In this document: positions 54,752-64,000 of the stretch, piece by piece
Layout: each line of letters starts with the position of its first letter
How positions within the stretch are numbered: the stretch's first letter is position 1
Assembly: GCA_024114885.1 (NCBI GenBank)
Contig: CP099424.1
Location: 558,001 to 622,000, forward strand
Length of the DNA stretch: 64,000 nt
Direction: 5' to 3'
DNA from: Septoria linicola
Lineage: Eukaryota > Ascomycota > Dothideomycetes > Mycosphaerellales > Mycosphaerellaceae
The notes under the pieces: generated by a model
What the model was told of the DNA's origin: nothing
Seen by the model: the letters and a program-made list of their open reading frames with translations, nothing else
The model's database searches: none
Position numbers and translations under genes: made by a program

Positions 54752-55743
54752 ATGCAGGTGCAACAAGAAAGTAATGTGATTACTGCGCCGGAGCCGCAGG
54801 TTGATCACTTTGAGCGCCACGGCTACCTGTTTGGGTATCCAGTCGCCCATTCATATTCACCACTCTTACACAATACGGTCTTTCAGGAAGTCGGGCTACC
54901 ATGGGGCTTCCAATTGCTAGAGTCGACTGATATGTCGCAATTCTTGAAACTCATTAGGGATGACAGACTCTATGGTAAGCTTGCAGTAGACGTTTACATC
55001 CCAGTCAAAGCTAAGCCCTTGCAGGCTCTGCGGTGACAATGCCTCACAAGGTTGCAATCATTCCGCATCTTGATGAGCTTACGGATGAAGGCCGTGCAGT
55101 TGGCGCAGTCAACACAATCTACCGCCGCGGAGACAAGTATATTGGTACGAATACTGATACCATTGGCGTGAGGGAGAGCTTCTACCAAAATATTTCCAAG
55201 CCAGATGAAGTCTTTGTCGGGAGACCAGGACTAGTCGTTGGCGGTGGAGGTGCTGCCAGATCAGCAGTATACGCACTCGTCACATTCATGAAATGCTCGA
55301 CGGTATATCTTGTGAATCGTGACCCTGCTGAGGTGGAAGCTGTCATCTCCTGGTGCAAATCAGAAGGCTATGGAGATGGGCTTGTGCACGTAACGACTGC
55401 TGCACAAGCAGAGACGCTTGAGGGACCGGGTGCAATTGTGGCATGCGTGCCAAACTTTCCTCCATTTACAGAAGCTGAGAAGGAGGCAAGGCGGATAACG
55501 GAAGTCTTCCTTCACAAGTCTCACAAGGGTGCGATGCTTGAGATGTGTTACCACCCGTCCCCTTGGACAGAGCTTGGTGGCTTGGCTGAAGCTGCTGGGT
55601 GGCAAGTGATCCTCGGTACAGAAGCCATGCTATATCAGGGGTTTGCGCAACATACCCTCTGGCATGGGAGGACAATTGACCAATTGCCTGTAGAACAGGT
55701 CAAGAAGGTGGTTGCACACGCCTTGGCTCAGGCGAGGCTGTAG
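54752..55743 (+). CDS. qutB: Quinate/shikimate 5-dehydrogenase QutB/Qa-3
   Basis: Two exons, 54752-54974 and 55025-55743 (50-bp intron, GTAAGC...GCAG); 313 aa. Substrate-binding segments: YPVAHSYSPLLHN, then SAVTMPHKVAIIPHLDELT with the catalytic Lys, and NTDTIGVRESF with the Asp partner. The NAD-binding loop is LVVGGGGAARSAVYAL. Length and order match the monofunctional catabolic enzyme, distinct from the AROM domain. It oxidises quinate to 3-dehydroquinate (and shikimate to 3-dehydroshikimate). Confidence 0.93.
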
Positions 55744-55811
55744 ATAGAATGCGTATCTCGATCTGACCTCACAACAAAAGTTCTTCGACATCTGTTGATC
55801 GCGTGACCTAT

Positions 55812-57215
55812 TTATACTCCTGGCCTCGAGTAATTCAATGTCTCTACACGTCGCCACACTTCTCGTACTGTCCGCTCTTGGCTTTGGCGACCTGACTCCG
55901 AAGGCGAGTCACCGGCAGGCCGAATAGCAAGATAGAGCCGACTCCCTAGCTTCACATCTGGTATGTCGCAATTTAGATAGTCATCGGGCGGGTTCGCAAT
56001 AGTGATTAGCCCGCCTGCTTCTTTCAATAGACATATACCAGCCGCGACATCCCATTCCCTGTTACCATCGTTAGTCCTCGCAAACACTACTTAGCTTGCA
56101 AGTCTTGCTCAGCTTACCAGCAGCCTCCCTCCCACCAGATATCAAATCCTCCCATAGCGACGTAGCATAAATCGAGGGTTGCCGAGCCAAGACTGCGTAC
56201 GCCATGTACCATACCTCCTTTACCTTGTCGGCCACCCAGCTCAGATGCCATGTTCAGGAAACTGGAAATCTTACGCTGAAGGTTGCCATCAGGTATGTCT
56301 CTTCGATCTTTGCCCTAAGAGTGAAGAATGTCAGAGCACGGGTCAGTGTAGGCTTTGGAATGACTCACCCATTCGCAAGAAAACACGCAGCCTTTCGGCG
56401 CAGTATCAGGCATAGGTGGGATGGGATCGCGTTCCAGCGGTAGTCGAGTGGTCTCGTTCAGCCATGCACCTTTCCCCTTACACGCCGAGAATCTGCTTGC
56501 GTCAGTGGACGCTTACATGGCGTTCTGGCATCTGGACTTACAATTGTCTTAAGAATGGAGCGTTTACGGCGCCTACCACTGGCTCTCCATCCCATAGAAA
56601 AGCGATTGAGACACAATAGAATGGTGCGAGGTGAATGAAGTTGACAGTACCATCTAGAGGATCGATACACCATGACGGTCCTTTTGCAGGAACGAGGTAC
56701 TGCTTGGACTGGCCTTTTGAATAGGACTCCTCGCCAATGAATCTGGAGATTGTTAGCTCAACTTTTCAGCTTCGTCTGTACGACAAACAGAGCGTCTGGT
56801 TGATGTCTGACATACACATGAGAAGGAAATCTTGCTTCGACGCTTCTACGGATGAAGGCTTCGACGTCTTTCCCCCATAACACAATCAGTAAATAGTCAA
56901 TCGATTCCGCGTAACACTGCAATAGACACAGGCCAGGAACCGCATGTCCAGCTCTCCTTCAATGCAGTTTAACGAAACATGTTGGAGCATAGCAGAAGGC
57001 CGATGTCAAAGCATATTCCAATCACTGATGAACGACTCACCTTCATCAGTCTGGGTCACCAAATCAACCGCAGACTCCTTCTCCACATGTTTCTGCCCTC
57101 CAGATCGGGTCTCGACAGCGTCGAGCAGCATCTGGCCAGCATCTTTGGCTAGCTGAACAGCAAAGGAGTTGATTTCGTTGAGCCCGTTCTCGCTCAATGT
57201 TTCTGTAGCTGACAT
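55812..57215 (-). CDS. qutG: QutG/Qa-x, inositol-monophosphatase-like protein
   Basis: Six exons on minus: 57041-57215, 56816-56867, 56542-56742, 56369-56492, 56118-56314 and 55812-56058; all joins are in phase; 331 aa, matching the QutG length of about 330. IMPase motifs are present: FIGEESYSKG, WCIDPLDGTVNFIH with the metal Asp residues, and WEWDVAAGICLLKEAGG. QutG-type insert LFSACKGKGAWLNETTRLPL is also clear. Its biochemical role in the quinate cluster is not established; family membership suggests a phosphatase on an inositol- or quinate-like polyol phosphate. Its 3' end is 68 bp from that of convergent qutB. Confidence 0.93.
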
Positions 57216-57417
57216 TGTGCTCGTGATATTCGACTTGTCGTTGAAGTCCAGGATGATAACAGATCAAAAGACTGGATGAGTTGGTGGTGTTCCGTGACAA
57301 AGGCTCTAGAAGGTAAGTCCATACTCCATCGCAGAGAGTCGAGTATATCCACACTAGCGTGCCTTGGCATATCTGCCAGCCTGTCGTCAGCCAATCACCT
57401 TGTAACAGTAGCTGGTC

Positions 57418-57700
57418 GCACTAACTCATGTCCAAAAACTGGACAGATTGTAAAGCATTTCACATCCAGAACTTGACAGATTCTAAAGTATTTACAACGA
57501 AAACTTGACAGATTCTCGTCCAAATCCACAAACCACAAAGCACCAAAGATGGCCTCTATCAATGCTGCGATTTTGTCGTCCAATCATCGAGCGACGATAG
57601 CTTGTCGCACTAACTCATGTCAAAAACTTGACAGATTCTCACCTAAATCCACAAACCACAAACTACCGAAGATGGCCTTTGATCAATTTTGTGACTATTA
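57418..57700. repeat. Direct repeats of about 186 bp with inner ACTTGACAGATTCT motifs
   Basis: GTCGCACTAACTCATGTC occurs at about 57418 and 57604. ACTTGACAGATTCT occurs three times (near 57478, 57505 and 57627), plus a variant ACTGGACAGATTGT near 57440. ATCCACAAACCACAAA occurs twice (near 57525 and 57646), each followed by a GATGGCCT box. The block is therefore a degenerate duplication containing shorter repeated units. Confidence 0.8.
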
Positions 57701-57716
57701 GATGAAAGACTGTTGT

Positions 57717-57785
57717 TGTACATTGAGATCGTAAGCAATGTTGATATTGTACATTAAGATCGTGAGCAATGTTGATATTGTACAT
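57717..57785. repeat. 31-bp tandem repeat
   Basis: Two adjacent copies of a 31-bp unit (TGTACATTRAGATCGTRAGC then AATGTTGATAT), with a third partial TGTACATT. The copies differ at two positions. Confidence 0.85.
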
Positions 57786-58097
57786 TTCTTCCATTGCTTC
57801 TCTATCATAATATGTCCGGTGAATTATGCTCAGCCCTGAAGCCCTACTCGTGCAGTCCTCTACCCATAGATCGTTGTATCGTCGTCACCCGGGTGGATCG
57901 AGGTGGAACTGGTTACCGTCAGGTCCGCGACACAAGCCGATCACCTCCACATTCATTGCAGATGCTCAATCATTCGCACCTTGCGCGCCATTCCCACTGT
58001 CCCGCTCCTATGTCGCAAATCGTGTCGATCGGGCTTGACATGCGCACGTTACTCGGACAGACGCACTCGGCCTCCAAACCAGCGTCTTTTTGCTAAG

Positions 58098-59659
58098 CTA
58101 GGCATCGGCAAGATAGCAGCAGGCCGAATCAGCCGTCCTCTCGCTATGGTCTGTGCAGAGTAGTGGCAATTCGAATCCGAGAGACTCATAAGTGGTGTAA
58201 CATTGCTTCCGCCTAGCACTCATACTCTTGTACTGTGCACGAAGCCGACCGGTCTGCTGCCGAGCTGCATCCATACACTTGCACCAATAAGGTGGAGGCT
58301 GACCCTGGTTGCCAGAAGTGTTTGGTGCCGCTTGGCTGCTCCAGCTCCGAAGCTCGTTTACGTACTCTCGATCATCGGGGTATGGCAGATCGTGGTATGA
58401 GCTGGCCTTCACCAGACCACTCAAGAGCTGTTTCTGCCAGTTCTTATTTCGAGCTTGCGTTTTTGCCTTCATTTGTGGTTTACCTGGGAGGCCCAGACGA
58501 CCAGCAAACGTCCTCGCCAGGACTGCGGCCTGGGCTTCGGCAATGATGAATGATAGTCCACCTTTGGGAAGGCCAACGAAAGCTAGCGTTGGATCCTCAA
58601 TGCAGAAAAGGTGTTCGTAAAGGTCTTTGACCTGAAATCCATTCGGCAGTAGAGACTGATACGAAGAGCCGCCACGTTGGAGGAAGGGAAACTCGTACTT
58701 GTAGCCGGTGCAGAAGACAACCTTGTCGACGTTGAAGAGCTTTCCGCCGTCCTTGAATTTGACTGTACGCGTAGAAACATCAAATTGCTCGACTCCGGAG
58801 AACACCGCACCGACACCACGAGCGAATGGCTGATCTGGACGACTGGTGGATACTGCAGTGAAGTTGGCGGTGCGGGCGATATGCTGAGAGATGTCGAAGC
58901 CGGATGGACCATACCCGATGATGAGGACAGTCTAAGAGGGTTAGAACAGAATGCCAAAATAATTGCTCAAACATCACATACCTCGCCTTCGTAGGACTCG
59001 GTGCTGTCAAAGTCAATCGAATGTGCGAGTGACTTCTCGCCTTTCTTCATGTCTTGTGCATCCCACTCTCGTAGGCCCTCATATTCAGGAATGAAAGTCC
59101 GCTGGTAGTTGCCGGTCGCCACGACTACCCCATCGAAAAAATACTCCATCTGATTGTAGTTCCGACCTATGTTGAGGGTGCCAGCGTCAATTTTCCACAT
59201 GGCGTTGCTGTTTCTGCTGACTTTCTGCACACCGAGCACGGTCGCATTCATTTGAGCAGACAAATTGTTAGTCGAAGCATATTTGCGTGCGAGGTGATTG
59301 ACGTAAGTCTGAAGGTAGTCCTTGACAAGTGTGTTGTGTGGCATAAGCGGCGTTCCTCTTTTCCAGGGCATGTCAGAGAAGGTCATCAGCTGACGTGGTA
59401 TGTTAGTTTCCAATGCTTCATAGACTGGCTTCTCCCATCTGTCTCGTCTGGAATTATCCTCAATAGCGTTCCACAGGCCGCCGACCGCTGGCTTCTGCTC
59501 AATAATTGTGACGTGTAGGCCTTCGGCACACAAGTAATTCGCGACAGCCAGTCCACTTGGACCGGCCCCTATGACGGCTATCTTGCGACGTATCAAGCTC
59601 GAGTCAGAGGCTTTGGCCCTTAGGGAAGGACCAGGCATCGGCTTAGAGATCGGCAACAT
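58098..59659 (-). CDS. Flavin-containing monooxygenase-like protein
   Basis: Two exons on minus, 58982-59659 and 58098-58931 (50-bp intron, GTATGT...CTTAG); 503 aa. FAD-binding motif IAVIGAGPSGLAVANYL at about residues 27-43. The second, NADPH-binding motif is TVLIIGYGPSGFDIS, which begins exactly at exon 2. An FMO-like HSIDF segment lies before it. VVFCTGYKYEFPFL is the typical ATG-like strand. The last 80 residues are unusual and Cys-rich (YWCKCMD, CYTTYES, SACCYLADA). Substrate unknown; a link to quinate or aromatic metabolism is only positional. Confidence 0.85.
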
Positions 59660-60250
59660 TCTGTCAGTGGTCAGGTGGAGTGCGTAGGCGTTCTTTGTAA
59701 TCTGCTTGTAGCAGGCCTTGCGGAGCCAATGAGAGCCGCTGAGGTTGCGGAATTGCTTGATATCCTGTCATGTTGAGCTGCGCGGGACATGTCTACCTCT
59801 TGTACTGTCGAGCTGCGCAGCGTCTGCGGTATGAAGCCTGAGAGACACACCCTCCGGCTAGTGTTGGAGCAAGACATCTTTGCCGTATGGGAGAAAAGGA
59901 TGTCTGAGACCAGGTTCGGGGAGTGGATTGCGATGTGGTGTGCTCGTCTTCTGGTGCTGAGTACGAAGCGCTTGCTGAGACAAGACACTCATCGTGTCTT
60001 TCATCCTTGGAAGATTTGATCGAACCGCAGAAGTAAGTAGCATCTCACACTAATTGAGCAAGAAATGGCCTCGCAACCGCTGTCAATCATCTGGTATCAC
60101 AAGTTATGCATATGATATTTCACAACGTACAATTCGCCAGCTCAGCGCGCGTTCGTGCAAGAGGAAAGAGTGCTTCGCAACTCTGGCAGCAAAGCAGTAA
60201 ATCACACACCGAAAGCCGTTTCATGCAATAGTCCCAGTCCCAGTCCGTGT
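59660..60250. other. Intergenic, FMO promoter side
   Basis: The 591 bp contain the FMO 5' flank and the 3' flank of the succinyl-CoA ligase gene. No gene supported. Confidence 0.45.
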
Positions 60251-61744
60251 CTATATACCCAGGGTGAACTCGACGCCAACGTCAATGTCACGCGCTGTGA
60301 AAATGTTAGCAAATCAAACCTTCAAACAGGCAGATCATCGTCTGTCTTCCTTCGCCAGGGGAGACAGATCAAAGGTGATTCTGTGCAACTCACCAATCTT
60401 TACAACCTTGCTGAACTGCACACTCTTCTCTGCGGCAGTTTGCAAGTCATCAATGCTGAAAATCTTCAATCCACTCTCGCTGATGAGCTTGGCGGCCTGC
60501 TCGTTGTTGGTTCCTTGCAATCGTGCAATGACAGGTGTGCGGAGGTTCATCGATTCGACGACGGAGATCAGGCCCTTAGCGATGGCGTCGCAGCGGACAA
60601 TACCACCGAAGATGTTGACGAAAATGGCAGTGACCTTAGGATCCGAAGTAATGAGGTCGAAAGCTTGTCGGATGGCTTCTGGGGTAGCACCACCGCCAAC
60701 ATCCAGGAAGTTGGCTGGTGCACCACCGTTGAGCTTGATAATATCCATGGTAGCCATGGCGAGACCGGCTCCGTTGACAAGGCAGCCAATGTCACCGTCG
60801 AGCTTGATGAAGTTCAGACCAGACTCGCCGGCCTTGACCTCATCAGCGTCCTCTTGCGAAGGGTCGCGCCAGTCAAAGACTTCCTTTTGCCTGAACTCGG
60901 CGTTGTCGTCGAAGTTGAGCTTGGCGTCCATGCAGAGCACCTTGTGGTCGGAGGTCTCGGAGAGAGGGTTAATCTCAATTTGTGTCGCATCACGTTCCTG
61001 GAAGACCTTGTAGAGCTTCTGGATGGTGTCCTTGGCGTCCTCGATGCACTGCTCGCTGAAGCCGAGCTTGGTGGCAATGTCGCGTGCAATCTCGTCCGTC
61101 ACGCCCTTGTGGATGTCAATTGGTGTGGTGATGATGGCGTCGGGGCTCTCCTTTGCGACAGTCTCAATGTCCATACCACCCTGGCTGGAAGCCACGATGA
61201 CAGGTCCCTGGGTCGCACGGTCCATGAGAATGGCCAAGTAGAATTCTCTCCTTGCGAACTTGCGCTCAACAATGTAGACGCTGTTGCAGATTCTGCCTTT
61301 CTCGCCAGTTTGCTTGGTGATGAGCTTTTGGCCGATCATCTGGTCTGCAAGGATGGCAGCTTCCCGTGGGCTGTACACGATGCGCACACCACCCTTAAAG
61401 CCGTTGGTGAAGTGGCCCTTTCCACGACCTCCGGCGAGCACCTGGGCCTTGATGACCATGTCTTCTCCGCCAATCGTGTTGGCTACGGCTTCGGCCTCCT
61501 TTGCATTGTGGGCGACGCTGCCCTTGGGAACACCGATGCCATACGAGTCGAGCAACTGCGCGGATCGGTATTCGTGAATGGACAGGTTGCGCACTTGTTG
61601 GCGCAGAGGGCTCTGTATATACCAGATCTGTAGTTAGCAAATGGCCCGAATCCTGCACGGCAAGAAGCTGTCGCAGGAGAGCAAGAAACGCACCTGGAAG
61701 GCAGAGGCCAGCTGCCTGCTGCTGCTACGGGCGAGTTTGAACAT
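60251..61744 (-). CDS. Succinyl-CoA ligase beta subunit, mitochondrial
   Basis: Three exons on minus: 61694-61744, 60394-61612 and 60251-60294; 437 aa. Exon 1 gives an Arg/Ser-rich mitochondrial presequence (MFKLARSSSRQLASAFQ). The ATP-grasp part starts NLSIHEYRSAQLLDSYGI and contains VIKAQVLAGGRGKGHF. The ligase domain has GCLVNGAGLAMATMDIIKLN, GGAPANFLDVGGGATPEAI and FVNIFGGIVRCDAIAKG. The 44-nt last exon supplies the conserved end RDIDVGVEFTLGI, missed if intron 2 is not removed. It makes succinate plus ATP or GTP in the TCA cycle. Confidence 0.94.
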
Positions 61745-61945
61745 CCTGATGAGCCCGTGAGGCACGCAACAAGAGGGTATATGAAAAGGAAAGAGAGGGT
61801 GAAGTGATGTTTGCAGCTCTGCTCTGCTCGTGAAGCTCCAAACTGCTTCTGCTCGGAACTCTCCGATAAATCCCGTCTGCTAAGACAGTTCCTACCACCA
61901 CGACCGCCAACTACATACCCTGCTTACTACAGGCAAATACCTCTC

Positions 61946-62776
61946 ATGGCGCAAAGACTCGACACTCCCATGGCAGACCAGATCTCCGAAGCAGACATCT
62001 GGCTCAGCCGAGTCAACATCGCTCACGCGCGCAGCCAAAAACTACTAGAATCATGGCTTCCCAAAAGCAACAGCAGCAGCACCTCCGCGACAACCAATTC
62101 CAATACGCACGAAGACGAGAACGATCAAGAGGAAGACGACTTCATAGGCATGACCGAAAGCGCCGGCCTAGGCACCAGACCCAAAGATTCCGACGTCGAA
62201 GTCGATGGCATTCTCAAGAAGAGACATGCTTCCTCTCAGGATAAATTGCTGGAGCAGCTACTAGGCAAGAAAGCTGCTGCGGCGAAGAGGAAGGAGCAGG
62301 CGTTCGCGAAGCAGACGAAGAGTAATATCGCTCTGGGGAGGACTGGTCCGTTGCCTGCTACGTCTCTTTCCGCACCATCGTCTAAGCCTGGTCCCTCGTC
62401 TTCATCGTCTCGATCTGCGCCAGCAATTGTCGCTGAGGATGATGATGATGATGAGGAAGACGAACCAGGTCGAGCGGCAACGTTCACAGGAAAGAGGATC
62501 ACCAGAGATAGGAATCTGCCCGCTTATGCTGTAGGCGGCGATCATGGCGGGCGGGACAGTTCACCGATTGATGCGGACGCTACGCCACCGGATCCTAGAG
62601 ATGATGTGGCTACGATCAAAGCCATGGTCAAAGGCACGAGTCAAGCCGAACATGAGCTCGCAGAGAGCGACGCGGAAGAGGAAGAGCAGCGGCCAAGGAA
62701 GAAGAAAGCAACGAGTTATTTGGACGAGCTGCTCAGTAAGAAGAAAAAGAAGAAGGGGAAGGGGGGGAAGAAATGA
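61946..62776 (+). CDS. DUF3245-like protein, acidic and lysine-rich
   Basis: Single exon, 276 aa from ATG 61946 (MAQRLDTPMADQISEADIWL). The N-terminus EADIWLSRVNIAHARSQKLL ... SWLP matches the fungal DUF3245 pattern. A helical block KLLEQLLGKKAAAAKRKEQA follows, then Ser-rich and Asp/Glu-rich tracts and a C-terminal polylysine tail (KKKKKKGKGGKK). The composition suggests a nuclear or nucleolar protein. Function unknown. It is divergent from the succinyl-CoA ligase gene, 201 bp apart. Confidence 0.78.
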   Translation: MAQRLDTPMADQISEADIWLSRVNIAHARSQKLLESWLPKSNSSSTSATTNSNTHEDENDQEEDDFIGMTESAGLGTRPKDSDVEVDGILKKRHASSQDKLLEQLLGKKAAAAKRKEQAFAKQTKSNIALGRTGPLPATSLSAPSSKPGPSSSSSRSAPAIVAEDDDDDEEDEPGRAATFTGKRITRDRNLPAYAVGGDHGGRDSSPIDADATPPDPRDDVATIKAMVKGTSQAEHELAESDAEEEEQRPRKKKATSYLDELLSKKKKKKGKGGKK

Positions 62777-62965
62777 TGAGGAGCATGATTCAGTGGAGGT
62801 GGTGTTGTTGCGTCGTGACGAATATCTGCCTGGACTGCACCGAATAGCTGCCGCGCCATCTCTTTTGCTGTGGTTGACAGGATTGCCAGACCGCTACCTC
62901 TGTCCACACCCCAACCTGGTCTCGTTACAAGAGAAAGCCAAATAGACTTCGGACCAAGCTACCGA

Positions 62966-63882
62966 CTACTGAGAAGTTGGATGGCCGTAATTTCCCAGGT
63001 CGTCTCCTTGCGTCAACGCCCCAAGTTGCTGCTCAAGCTGCGAGCTCATCGTTTGCTGCTGGTTTTGCACGTAACTTGGCGACAGCTGTTGCGCTCCAAG
63101 ACTGGCCTGAAAGTCGTCGTAGGTCTGTTGCTGATGCTGGAGCTGGTCTAGTTGATTTGATATGCTTGGCTGCAGCGGCTCAGTTGGATATGCGTCCTGC
63201 ACTTCTGGATAACTGGTGGGTACTTCCGGATATGCGCTGTTTTGGTCATCTGCTGCGAATGACCCATCTGGTAGATCTAGCTGCGCGTCCAGAGTGTGAT
63301 CGACGTCCGCGTTCGACTTGTTGTTGTCGTTGGAAGAGGCGGCCATCTCGGCTGGTGGCGCAGCGGTCTGATGTAGAGCCGGCAGGTCAGGGTGAGTTTC
63401 CATGAGCTGGCCACGGGTCATGTCATCGATTGGAGTGCCACTCTCCTCGAACTCGATCACGCGCAGCCATTTTCGCTTCATCTTGGACATTGTCGTCGTA
63501 CTGCAGACGATGCCAAAGCGGTCATGAATTAGCCATACCAGATCATCTAGATATCGCGTGCGGTTCTTGGGGTCCCGAAGCCAGTCGCGTACTTCCTGTG
63601 ATGTTGTTAGTGCTGTCCGTAAGACGCACTGCAGACGTGCGAGACAAAAACCAAACATACCAGTTCTTGCGCCGGCGTCAGCACTTTAGGTCTACCATTC
63701 TTCTTGTTCATCTCTGGCGGCATGTAATTCGTTCCATGTTGTTGAAGACATCTCTTCATGCGATAGATGCTGCTTCTGCCAACTTTGAGCTTGCGGTGGA
63801 TGGTAGTTGGGTCGAAGCCGGCCTCGAGCAGTTCCTTGATCTGCTCTTGGACTTCGCTTGACTGTTTGCCTGAGCCTGGCAT
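62966..63882 (-). CDS. Transposase-type HTH protein with Gln-rich C-terminus
   Basis: Two exons on minus, 63661-63882 and 62966-63595 (65-bp intron, GTATGT...CACAG); 283 aa. Residues 1-75 form a homeodomain-like/IS630-type HTH (EVQEQIKELLEAGFDPTTIH; LKVGRSSIYRMKRCLQQHG). Residues 76-125 form a second winged-helix half (VRDWLRDPKNRTRYLDDLVW; GIVCSTTTMSKMKRKWLR). This is the DNA-binding front end of Tc1/IS630-like transposases, but no DDE catalytic domain follows; instead there are about 150 Gln/Pro/Asp-rich disordered residues. It could be a domesticated transposase-derived regulator. Confidence 0.8.
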
Positions 63883-64000
63883 AGTGACCGGCGAGCCTTG
63901 CTATACTCCTGGATGGGTCGTCTGACGATGGTCCCGCGACTTTCTTGATGATGGTAGATGCAAAAGTGGGTGGAAAAGAAACTGCTGGCAGCTGACGAGG

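Larger units (their letters stand above)
57216..58097. other. qutG upstream region with direct repeats
   Basis: It contains the qutG promoter and the 3' flank of the FMO gene, with a nested set of direct repeats at 57418-57790 (listed separately). No gene supported. Confidence 0.5.

Noticed and set aside
60155..61633. 492-codon plus-strand frame opposite the succinyl-CoA ligase gene
   Set aside because: It is the antisense of a strongly conserved enzyme; composition reflects the complementary codon use, with no domain or signal of its own.
1..64000. tRNA, rRNA, CRISPR or complete transposable element
   Set aside because: No paired A/B-box tRNA signature, rRNA-like sequence, spacer-repeat array or terminal inverted repeat with transposase could be recognised by eye; a tRNAscan or repeat search could still find diverged ones.

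Overview
The window is nuclear DNA from a filamentous ascomycete (Pezizomycotina). The evidence is short GT-AG introns of about 50-120 bp with CTAAC/CTGAC branch points, a class II hydrophobin, a fungalysin (M36) protease, a two-component sterol neighbourhood (ERG2, DAP1) and a quinate-utilisation (qut/qa) gene cluster. The mix resembles a dothideomycete, possibly plant-associated (hydrophobin, small secreted Cys-rich protein, secreted protease), but that placement is inference. I saw no rRNA, tRNA, CRISPR array or intact transposon. Most gene models below were rebuilt from splice sites, and the exon sums were checked to be divisible by three.

Layout. 0.7-8.3 kb: a GCPII/Vps70-like peptidase, a secreted alpha/beta-hydrolase whose C-terminal domain lies behind an in-frame TGA, and a Ubc6-type E2. 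9.1-22 kb: secreted and surface functions (a Ser/Thr-rich repeat protein with a Cys-rich head, a class II hydrophobin, an Ish1/Msc1-like stress protein, an M36 protease with two compensating frameshifts), plus a peroxisomal Pex30-32-like dysferlin-domain protein and a small NTF2-like protein. 23.3-31.9 kb: housekeeping nucleic-acid and protein quality-control genes (Cid1-type nucleotidyltransferase, TFIIF alpha, Ufd1-like). Three decayed tandem copies of the TFIIF alpha winged-helix end lie directly behind the TFIIF alpha stop codon. 32-35 kb is gene-poor apart from a three-exon effector-like secreted protein. 35-41.5 kb: two fungal-specific proteins, ERG2 (C-8 sterol isomerase) and DAP1.

43.1-57.2 kb is a quinate catabolic cluster: qutR repressor, qutA activator, qutC dehydroshikimate dehydratase, qutD permease, qutB quinate/shikimate dehydrogenase and qutG inositol-monophosphatase-like protein. 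Quinate would enter by QutD, be oxidised by QutB, and after dehydroquinase action be dehydrated by QutC to protocatechuate. QutA activates, and QutR (an AROM-derived, probably non-catalytic protein) restrains it. The catabolic dehydroquinase qutE/qa-2, expected in such clusters, was not found. A flavin monooxygenase (58.1-59.7 kb) and a direct-repeat block abut the cluster.

60-64 kb: succinyl-CoA ligase beta, a DUF3245-like acidic/lysine-rich protein and a transposase-type HTH protein.
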